Shown here piece after piece: positions 55,955 to 64,000 of a stretch of DNA of 64,000 nt; position 1 is the stretch's first letter; each line of letters begins with the position of its first letter. Origin of the DNA: Neofusicoccum parvum. Lineage: Eukaryota > Ascomycota > Dothideomycetes > Botryosphaeriales > Botryosphaeriaceae. The notes under the pieces are model-generated. The model ran no database searches. It saw only the letters and a list, made by a program, of their open reading frames with translations, and had not been told where the DNA came from. A program made the position numbers and the translations under genes. The DNA is taken from the NCBI GenBank assembly GCA_020912385.1, contig CP087212.1, forward strand, positions 1,426,001-1,490,000, written 5' to 3'.

Positions 55955-57469
55955 TCACTCCCCCCAAAACCCCATCATCGCCTTCACAACCTCCCCGGGC
56001 ACACTCATCGGCAGCTCATGCCCCGCCTCCACCACCACGGTCTCGACGTTCCGCGGGCCCAAGGCCTCCTCCGCATCGGCGCGCACCTCCTCTGCCACGA
56101 CGACCGGATCCGCGCTCCCCAGCACCAGCAGCACCTTTTTCCTGGCGGCGGGAACGGCCTCGGTCTCGGCGGACAGGCGGTCGCCGAGGGCGCGCCAGCG
56201 GGGGTGCTGGGCGTAGACGGGGGCGTGGCGGATGCTGCTGGCGAAGGCCCGGGCGAAGCCGGGGTGGTGGGCGAGCTGCCAGTTGACGGCGGCGGCGGCG
56301 GTGACGTTCGGGCGGCCGGGCAGCAGCGGCGCCGGGTGCGACTGCATGCTGCCGCGGCGGTCGCGGCGGAGCGCCTGGCCGGCCTCGGCCTGCGCGGCGG
56401 AGGAGGCGGCGTCGGAGGTGCTGCCGGCGGTGGGCGGCGACGGCGGCGTGTACAGCCGACGGGCGATGAGCTGGAGGGCGAGGCGGTCGGGCAGCAGCGG
56501 GTTGTCGTACAGGAGCGTGCTCTTCCACGAGAGGTGCGAGCGGCGGATCAGGCCGGCCGGGGCGAGCAGGACGAGCGAGGAGACGAGGTGCGGGAAGTGG
56601 GAGAAGAAGTCGGCGGCTACGCCGCCGCCGAGGGAGTAGCCGACGATGGAGAACTGGGCGTGGGCGCCGGTCCAGGGGAGCGGCGACGAGGTGATGGCGA
56701 GGAGGATTTGCGTGGTGTAGAGACGCGAGTCGTAGGGGAGGTCGGCGGGGGCGTCGGAGTAGCCGCGGCCGAAGAGATCTGGGAGAGAGGTGTGTGAGCA
56801 CTGGGTGCGTGAGGTGTGTGGTGGGGAGTCGGATCGGTGGAATCATGGAGCACAGTAGATATTGTGTGAAGTGTAATCCATGCTATGGGATTGAATGACG
56901 TCGTAGAAAAAATTGGCGCTGGAATACAGCAGCAGAGAAGGAACGGCCGGCAACGATCTTTGCACAATTCATGCACCCCAAGGCCGCCATCTCTTTCTAT
57001 AGCATCACGGAGAGCCGAAAGCAGGAAATAAATCTCGAACGAACTTACCAAACAACATCACTCTCTTCCCCCGCCTCGCCAGCGCTTCCGCTATGGCCGC
57101 CAGCGCCACGCTCGGCGTGCTGATGCCATGCACCAACAACACCTTCTCCCCGTCCTCGGGCCCCCACTCGTAGACCCTCAGGCTCCCGTACGGCGTCGTG
57201 ACATCGCGTGCGCCAGGCAGCACGTCTGGCGGATAGGGCAGTTGGCTCGCCTCTTCTGGCGAGAGGGTCGGCAAAAGCGTGGTGCGTGGAGAGAGCAGGA
57301 CCTTCTTGCTGGCACTGCTGGCACTGCTGACACTGCTGACGCTGCTGGGAGACACGAGGGACCTGGTGAAGAGGACGAGGAGAGCTGCGGATAGAGCGGC
57401 AGCGGCGACGTACACGGGCGGCTGCGAGAGCCGCAGGTGGCTGGACGCGGTGACGTGGATGCCGGACAT
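55955..57469 (-). CDS. Membrane-anchored alpha/beta hydrolase
   Basis: Exons 57469-57049 and 56778-55955 give 414 residues. An N-terminal signal-anchor (PPVYVAAAALSAALLVLF, about 18-35) precedes a Ser-rich linker. The fold starts at YGSLRVYEWGPEDGEKVLLV, followed by the oxyanion-hole HGISTPS. The join gives FGRDLFGRGYSDAP-like sequence (strand and GRGYSD motif). The nucleophile elbow is GYSLGGG (Ser189), followed by SLVLLAPAGLIRR. The acid is in LGSADPVV (Asp364) and the base in EAGHELP (His394), so the triad is complete. The middle lid has a long Ala/Ser-rich insertion (about 250-285). The substrate is unknown; ester or epoxide hydrolysis are both possible. The 270-nt intron is longer than its neighbours (GTAAGT...CCCAG). 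Confidence 0.85.
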
Positions 57470-58752
57470 CGGGTCTGCTGGCTGGCGGGCTGGCGGGCTG
57501 GCAGGGAGCCGCGATGGCGGGGTGGTGTTGAGCGGCGGGCCATGAGTGACGGCGGGCGGGCTCGCAACGGGCCTCGGCTGTGACGTGCTCGACTAAGCAG
57601 TAATCCGTACATGCGGATGCCTGCAGCGGAGGCGGCAACCCTCGTCTGCACCTCTCCGTCCCGCCGCGCCGTCTGCCTCGCAGCCGTCCGCATCCCCGCC
57701 AGCCCGCAGTCGCACGGCCCCCTGCACTTGGTCCTCGCCCTCGATCCGTTTCACCAAGGCGGATCGTCCCGCGCTGCGGTGCAGTCGGTCGCAGGGACCG
57801 CCCCCCGAGACCTGCCCGCCGCCCATTGCGCGATCCATGGTTGCGCCCTCCATCGCGCCTGTCCGAGCCCCTCGTCGCCCGCACCATGGCGGTTCCTGGC
57901 AGCCGTTGGCGCCGCTGACGGCCTTCACCCACGGCACGGAGCAGCATTTTTCTTGCAGCCGCAACGGCGAGTTCCATTGACTGGCGGTCTACTACTATCT
58001 AAACGTGGTCCAGAGCCTGGAACCGCGTGCCGCTGCAGCCCCAACCCTTCATCGTTCCTCCTGCGACCGCTCTCTGGTGGGGCTGTAGAAGGGCGGTGGT
58101 CGTTGCTGACGACTGTGGGTCCGATGCGCGTCTCCCCCTGCTCGAGTCAATCTTCTGACTCGGCCCTAATCAAACGACTCCTCCCCGTCCAGTGTGGCAA
58201 GTGAGTGTGCGTGGCAAAGCAAATCTGCAGCACATGATTGCGGCCGAATTTCGCTGGGTGCGGCCGTGTCGCATTCGCATTCTCTGCTTCTCCTTTGCTA
58301 AAAATACCGGGAAATCCTGGGGCGATATCGGGAGTAAATGAGGGTATGATTCATTGGAGCAATTTCCAGATATGCTCGAGAACGAACGTCTTGAAGATTG
58401 GGAGTTCTTCCCTTCTCTCTTTGGGAATATGGTGAAGATGATCCCCCGCTGTTTGCAATTTCCGGCTCCCAATGGCCAGCTCAGGAGACGCTTTGACGGG
58501 TAGACTTGAGGAGATGCTGAGGGAAAGATGATGCTGGGAGAAAAAGAGATCACAGGAGTAGGAAAAGGTGAGTGGACCGCGGTGTAGGTCCCAGCGGGGA
58601 TGATTCCCCGGCGCGTGGAAGGCCGGAGGGGCGTGGTGCCTTCAGCCCACGAGAGTGTGAGCAGCGGAGGGCTCTGACTTTCAAAGCCTACGGCATCGGA
58701 GCCGGCCGATTCAAGGGTATCTTAGGACGGTCGAAACAGCAGGACTCAACGC
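57470..58752. other. Intergenic region
   Basis: The 5' flank of the hydrolase (GC-rich, with a short TGGCGGGC-type direct repeat near 57480-57510) and the 3' flank of the small minus-strand gene. Nothing else is supported. Confidence 0.5.
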
Positions 58753-59070
58753 TCACAGGTCGAGGTACGAGTAGCCCTGGCGGTGGTACTGGTACTGGTA
58801 ATGGTAACGCGGCTCGATGACGCTGAGGCGCGAGGCCTTGCACGGCCACGCTGCGCATGCAAGCGGCGTCGAGTAGCGGGCATTGTACTTGATGAGCTTG
58901 TTGCGGGCGCTTTCTTTGCGCAGCGGTGTCGTGCTGTTCTTGGACGAGCCAGTGGTGTACGTGTAGTCGCTGCGGGCAGAGCCGGGGCGGATGTCGACAT
59001 GCGAGAACTTGTAGCGCAGGGCCTGCTCGGCGTCGCCCGCGGAGAGCAGGTCGTCGAAGTAGAAGGCCAT
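58753..59070 (-). CDS. Hypothetical small protein, Tyr/Gln-rich C-terminus
   Basis: A 105-residue frame from ATG 59070 begins MAFYFDDLLSAGDAEQALRY and ends EPRYHYQYQYHRQGYSYLDL. I recognise no family. The start is acidic and amphipathic, the middle is basic and polar (RKESARNKLIKYNARYSTPL), with two cysteines in ACAAWPCKA. A CATAAAG stretch about 140 bases upstream could be a weak TATA box. The Tyr/Gln repeat is encoded by alternating TGGTAC/TGGTAA-type units, so the tail may be low-complexity chance. Gene status is uncertain; synonymous conservation would decide. Confidence 0.42.
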   Translation of the reverse strand: MAFYFDDLLSAGDAEQALRYKFSHVDIRPGSARSDYTYTTGSSKNSTTPLRKESARNKLIKYNARYSTPLACAAWPCKASRLSVIEPRYHYQYQYHRQGYSYLDL

Positions 59071-60835
59071 CGGGAGGGAACGCCGGGCGGGTAAGCCGAC
59101 CGAGTGGGAGCGATCGGAGGGCGAGCGAGCAGACGGTGGTCGGCGCAGTGCAGAGGACGGGAGCAGCCAGCAATGCTTCGCCAGGCCCGCGCGACGGGTC
59201 CGGGAGGCTTTATGGAATGGCAGGCAGTGGTGATCCCAACGAAGCGGGTCACACAGCATGGCCGCACAGTATTGGCGCCGAAGAGAAGCGCCGCGCCCTT
59301 CCGGCGCGATCCATACTCGGCGCGATCCCAGCTGGCCACGCGCTGGCTCGTGGTGGTGGCTGTGGCTGACTAGCTGGCTTTCCCGCCATTCGCTCCATCA
59401 AGCCTGCCAGCCCCTGACCGCTGCCCATTGACGTGCCTCGCAAGGCCGCCGCGGGCTTTCTCTGCTCCACCCTCCGTCCGCACGCGCTGTCGCTGCGTCG
59501 CCAATCGCTGCGTTCCACCGTCGCCCGCCGATCCGACGATGCGCATCGCTCGTATGCGCAGGGCCGACGGGCTGCTGCAATGCGCAACATACCGCGCAGA
59601 TCGCATTTTCCCTGACTGCGCTCGCTGGGAACGATGTCATTTCTTGTTCCTGCCCCCACCCGCGATAGTGCCGTCATCGCCTCAATCGGGCAGGCGTGCA
59701 GGGATGTCTGCCAAGCTGTGATCCAATATTTCCCCGCGGTGCGCCGCCGTCATGATGGGCGTCAGTGCTTCGTGCAAGCTGCAGGCGGCCATTGCCCTGC
59801 TAAGGCATGCTTCATATGGCCGCTGCCTGAGCCTTCTCACCAGCTGCTCATCCCGATCTGCAGTCTCTCATTCAACTTGATCGTTTCGAGTCAAAGAGTC
59901 AGCTGCCATGTTTATCCGCTCCACAATCTATCTGGATAAGCAACGCAGAACCTTGTGCTGTAGCATCTGCGGGAAACAGTTTTGGTCTGTGTGTGCATGT
60001 TGATGAAACACAGCGTCAACCTACGGCAGAGCTATTTAGAGCACAAGCTTCGCTGACAGTAGTTCCCCACGCCCCGATAGCCTTGTTCCCTTGCTGCAAG
60101 CTTGAAAAGTTAGCGCTGTTCATCTTATAAAATGCTCATCATCCTTAAATAGACTAGACACGCCAGATTTAATTGCAAATACCAGGCTCCGTCGCACACG
60201 ACATCTGACACCGACGGCGGATACACTATTCCTGAAGACAGTTGTAATTCACAAAGAAGCGAAGGCCAGCCTCCAACTCCAACAGGCCCCTGCATCCTGG
60301 ACTGAAATGATTGGCGGGAAACCCGCCTCAAGCTGCCTTCAACCCTTCTCGATTCGCGCTCTTCCGTCTGATTTTCTTCCGTCGTGCATTCCTTACTTCT
60401 TCCAAGCTTTGTCTCTGTGCTTCCTAGCAGCTTCGCAGGAGTTGTTGGCTACATATGATGGGTATACGGTGGAGCTCTTTGCTGAACCAACAACGCATCC
60501 CAATAAACATAGACGTGAGAGAACAGCAAACAACGACATTGAGAGGTTCTTGTTTGCTTGGTAATCGATTATGGGTGACTCAAATAGCTTGACTAAGGAA
60601 AGTGCCATTGACATCGATTATCAGAAACCCCCAGCGAGCTTCCTTTTTTTTTTGTACCGTACAGGTCTGTCTGTGAGGCTATATGTCTAGCAATGCCTGT
60701 CAAATGCTGGTCACATCCCGTGAAAAATTCCAGCACAATAATATGGCGCCCGTGGAGACGAGGCGTGTTGGTGAATAAAGTATTCGCGTTCGATCTCTCC
60801 GGGAAAGCATGTGCCGTTGACGGCGTCGGCCGGGC
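59071..60835. other. Gene-free spacer
   Basis: GC-rich at 59.1-59.6 kb, AT-rich at 60.0-60.8 kb. No gene, tRNA or element is recognised. Confidence 0.5.
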
Positions 60836-61006
60836 CTACACATTGTAGTGAGGCTGGATGCGCTTGCGCCTGCGATCTAAGAACACCTTGAAGATGGCCA
60901 ACGCAAGAAGCATGCCGAAGAAGCCGGCGGAGACAGCGATGATGACAATTTTCGTGGCCCTCGGCATCTGGTCCGCGGGAGACAGGCTGTCGTCGTTGTT
61001 GCTCAT
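60836..61006 (-). CDS. Small single-pass membrane protein
   Basis: From ATG 61006 the frame encodes 56 residues, MSNNDDSLSPADQMPRATKI, then a strong transmembrane helix (about 20-43, VIIAVSAGFFGMLLALAIFKVF) and a basic tail LDRRRKRIQPHYNV. The positive charges suggest Nout-Cin topology. No family is recognised. Gene status is helped by a TATA box at 61360-61367 and a likely leader intron (GTACGTGCC...CACTCGCAG, about 61260-61303). The frame stays open upstream to a GTG at 61099, but ATG 61006 is the first ATG. A second leader splice (CTTTCAG near 61045) is possible. Confidence 0.55.
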   Translation of the reverse strand: MSNNDDSLSPADQMPRATKIVIIAVSAGFFGMLLALAIFKVFLDRRRKRIQPHYNV

Positions 61007-61359
61007 ATTGGCGACAAGAGTGCGGGGAGTGAGAGAAACTGAAAGGTAGTCACTGGGGCCATCATCTGGAAGAGGGGTTCCTGTGCGACTGTGCGACACT
61101 GGATGAGCTGACGGACCTGGTGTGGTTCGAGGGAGTGTAGGTGAGAAGCTTTGCGCGAGTGAGCGGATGGGACGCTGCGAGCGAGCGAGCCGGCAAGATG
61201 CTGAGAGAGAGAGCGACGCTGGCCTGAATCAATCAGCCCGATCAGCAAGCTGTCCTGCGAGTGTGGGCGGGTAAGGAGAGTAGCATGAAGGGCACGTACA
61301 AATGAGCACGCGTGGAGTTGGGTGAGGAACAAGGAACAAGGGAAGGCTGTCGACGCGGC

Positions 61360-61367
61360 TTTATAGC
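61360..61367 (-). promoter_or_regulatory. TATA box of the small membrane protein gene
   Basis: GCTATAAA (minus strand), followed downstream by a pyrimidine-rich leader with a good intron. It is about 355 genomic bases, or about 310 spliced bases, before the ATG. Confidence 0.5.
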
Positions 61368-62187
61368 CCAACGGATTCTCGCTTACTATGCCGAGTACAG
61401 GGTCCAGAAGCGGAGAGGTGAGCCAAGGGTGAGGTGGAGGATTGCATTGCCTCACCTCCAATGCTCGCTTACTTACGGAAAGGCGAGGGGTTCATCTGCA
61501 TAAGTGAGGGCACTGAAGACATTTATGCGAGCTCTTCAAGAATGAAAGCGAAATTAAACGTCCGGCCTCACCTTGCTTCATAGACCTGCAATTCTGACTG
61601 GCTAGCGACGTCCTGCTTGGTGGGCTTGAAGAGAAGTAAGTGGAGACCGTTTGTCCAGGACGCCCACGCCCCTCTGACCCGGAGAGCGAGCCTTGGCTGT
61701 GGACTGGCATCTTCAGTCCTCTGAGGAAGCTCGATAACCACCAGCTGCACTGCCTGCAATCAATTCACAGTTCGCAGAGAGGCGCGACTCGAAAACAGTG
61801 CCGCAAGTAAGGAAAGGGTGAGGTTAGAGATCGACACAAGGATAGATGGCTTCGAGGTTAGTCAGCGCTGTAGCGCCATCAAGGGCACATCCTGGGCTGC
61901 AAGTGACGTCTTCCTCTTCCCCGGACACTCCCACGCGCATCAACGGCCGCCCGGCATTCGGCCACTGGGAGCAGCGATAGGCGGCCGCGTCGAGGCGAGC
62001 GGCGCCAGTGTCCCGCCACGAGTCTCGCCCCGCACCCAATGGCCGTCTCCCCCGCATCCGGCCCAGGATCGTCGCACCACCACAAGCTGCAGAGCAGAAT
62101 CCGCTCACGCCGCTCCAGACATCCCGCGCAGTAAGCCAATCCCGACCGCGCCGGTCAGTCACACTCCGCGGCAGTGGACAAAGGGAG

Positions 62188-62195
62188 TATAATAT
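62188..62195 (+). promoter_or_regulatory. TATA-like element upstream of second hydrolase
   Basis: TATAATAT lies 168 bases before the ATG at 62363 and is the only TATA-like string in that GC-rich flank. The distance allows a leader of about 130 bases. Confidence 0.4.
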
Positions 62196-62362
62196 GATGA
62201 GGTAATGGCCTGGCCTTCCCCTCTCGGCGGCGCGTCCAACGGCCTGCTGGTGCTCTTTATCTTCGCGAACTGTCTACCCAGAGAGTACCTTCAATTGAGT
62301 CCTCGTCTGCAATTGCTACAATCTGTACTCATCGAACCTCTCAACCCGTCCTTTGAAGCAAC

Positions 62363-63858
62363 ATGTCGGCTCACGCGTGGTCCGACCTTCCGAAAGCCCT
62401 TGGAGGCAGAGAAACCCTCGCCAAGGTGAACGAGGCCCTGAGAACCGATGGCCAGTATCTCGCTTTCAGCTCCACTGACGCCATTGTTGACCCTGTGACT
62501 TTCGGCATCAAGTCTGTTGAGAGTGACTCTGCACTTCTCGTCACTGTCGCCAATGCCAAAGGGTCCGTTGAGGTCGGCAAGCCAGATGCCGCCAAATTCA
62601 CTCTCGAGGCGCTGCCCGAGCAATGGGAGGAGTTCTTCAAGCCAGTTCCCAAGATGCCATATCAAAGCTTTTGGGGTATGCGCCGACAGAGTCGAGCTTC
62701 CGTCGCCGCACTACAAGACGATATAGCGCTAACGTTCAACACGCAGGAATGTACGGCATGAACATCAAGCAGGAAGGCGTGGGCGTCCTGGGCGACCAGA
62801 ATGCCTTTGCTCAATCCTCCCACATCTGGAGACGAGTCCTCGAGATCCTGCATGACGCACACAGCGGCCCAGTACCCACCGACCCTGAGCCGCCCGAGAC
62901 GGACGATGACTTCATCACCGGCCGCTACATATATGTGACGGCACCGCACTGGGGCCGCTCCAAAGTCTTTGTCGAGAAGTCGGGCGTCGGAAAGCAGCAG
63001 ATTGTCTTCCTGCACACGGCCGGATCGGACAGTAGGCAGTACCACGGTGTGATGAACGACAAGCGCGTGCGTGACCGCTTGACCATGTACGCCTTCGACC
63101 TGCCTGGACATGGGCGGAGCTTCCCGCCGAAAGACTACGTTCCCGGGAGCCACACAAACACCGAGGACGCGTACGTCGGCTGCATTGCAGAAGTAGTCAA
63201 GCAGCTCAAGCTCAACAAACCCATTATCTGTGGAGCCTCCATGGCCGGGCAGGTATGCCTGGCCATCGCGATCCGGAACAACGAAGTCAGATCCGGAGGC
63301 ACAATCCCTCTGCAAGCGTGAGCATTCGCCTCCTCTTTCCACTCACCCAAACCTGCACCGGCCCTGACACACAGCACCCGTAGCGCCGACCACCTCACCA
63401 TGCCTCGCGTCTGGAACGACAAGGCCCCCAACGTGAACCAATCCCTCTTCAACCCCGAATGGATCTACGGCATGCAATCGCCCACCGCGCCGCCCTCCTG
63501 CAAAGCTCTCGTCTGGCACGGCTACTCCGCGCAGGCTTACGGCATCTTCCACGGCGACCTCGACTTCTACTTCGGCGGCTTCGACGCCCGCGACCGCGTC
63601 GCCAAGATCAACACCGCCCTCTGCCCCGTCTACATGATGACGGGCGAGTACGACTGGAGCACGCCGCCGGCCGTGGCCGAGGCCGTCGCCAAGAAGATCC
63701 CCGGCGCGATGCACAAGACGATGGAGGGGCTGGGCCACTTCCCTGCGACGGAGAACCCGCAGAGGTTCGTGCCGTATCTGCTGGAGGCGGTGGAGTGGGT
63801 CCAGAAGGCGCGGAAGGAGGGCAGTGATCTGAGCCTCTTCAGGATGACGGATGATTAG
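62363..63858 (+). CDS. Alpha/beta hydrolase, fungal accessory type
   Basis: Exons 62363-62675, 62747-63317 and 63384-63858 give 452 residues (introns 71 and 66 nt). An N-terminal ~150-residue region (HAWSDLPKALGGRETLAKVN, QNAFAQSSHIWRRVLEILHD) precedes the hydrolase core. The core has QQIVFLHTAGSDSRQYHGVM (oxyanion hole), AFDLPGHGRS, nucleophile elbow CGASMAGQ (Ser269), acid MTGEYDWSTPP (Asp385) and base GLGHFPATENP (His413). The triad is complete and NQSLFNPEWIYGM fits a conserved family segment. The nucleophile loop reads G-A-S-M-A-G instead of GxSxG with a third Gly at the usual place, but it keeps GxSxxG. Substrate unknown; no signal peptide, so cytosolic. The second acceptor is chosen over an in-frame one nine bases upstream because LQA-ADHLTMP fits better. 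Confidence 0.87.
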
Positions 63859-64000
63859 GCTTTGTGGCACGCATCAAGGGACGGGGAAAGGACACAGGTG
63901 GATTGGTCTTGCTTGGAGGCTACGCTGAAGTTCACACAGTACATACATCATTAGCCGTCAGTTAGTTGTATAATTTGCAATGCGAGCGTGTCTTCCTTGC

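Larger units (their letters stand above)
61007..62362. other. Divergent intergenic region
   Basis: Leader of the small membrane protein (61.0-61.35 kb), then a GC-rich spacer, then the promoter of the second hydrolase. No further gene is supported. Confidence 0.5.

Noticed and set aside
56016..56846. A 276-codon minus-strand frame overlapping the alpha/beta hydrolase
   Set aside because: It is the out-of-phase reading of the GC-rich hydrolase exon; the hydrolase phase carries the full catalytic triad.

Overview
This window is nuclear DNA from a filamentous ascomycete (Pezizomycotina, perhaps a Dothideomycete; the class is inferred only from general gene style). The evidence is many short introns (47-80 nt, with GTRNGT donors and CTRAC branch points), compact GC-rich genes between long gene-poor spacers, fungus-specific families (lactose-permease-type MFS, class II P450, DUF2457-like acidic protein, wax-synthase-type acyltransferase), and relics carrying transition-type stop codons that suggest RIP.

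Layout. 1-620 (-) is the 5' half of a flavin amine oxidase. 2.5-3.4 kb (-) is a Tho1/SARNP-like SAP protein. After a 4-kb GC-rich spacer comes a 1,585-residue disordered protein with a C-terminal methyltransferase-like domain (7.5-12.3 kb, +), then an F-box protein (16.2-17.4 kb, +). A sugar transporter (+) and a cytochrome P450 (-) converge at 19.7-25.7 kb. A dense housekeeping block at 30.6-37.8 kb holds DNA primase large subunit (-), a PHO13-type phosphatase (-), a Trm61-type tRNA m1A methyltransferase with a mitochondrial-looking leader (-), and divergently a Dcr2-type phosphatase (+). At 39.5-40.5 kb lies a decayed wax-synthase-like acyltransferase, followed by a polytopic membrane protein (41.0-43.9 kb, -). 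An intron-containing tRNA-Leu(AAG) sits at 45.0 kb (-). The right third has a DUF2457-like acidic protein (48.9-51.2 kb, +), the COPII GTPase Sar1 in eight exons (52.1-53.2 kb, +), a decayed regulator-like relic (54.6-55.1 kb), a membrane-anchored alpha/beta hydrolase (56.0-57.5 kb, -), two small proteins (58.8-59.1 and 60.8-61.0 kb, -), and a second alpha/beta hydrolase (62.4-63.9 kb, +).

The genes do not form one pathway. Housekeeping functions (mRNP export, DNA priming, tRNA modification, secretion, metabolite repair) are interspersed with accessory metabolic genes (oxidase, transporter, P450, hydrolases). I found no polyketide synthase, NRPS or terpene synthase, so a secondary-metabolite cluster is not supported. 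The most unusual items are a P450 with a roughly 143-residue Ala-rich insertion after the heme domain and no I-helix acid, micro-exons in sar1 and the PHO13 gene, and the RIP-like acyltransferase relic. Exon joins were set by reading frame, splice sites and family fit, without transcript data.
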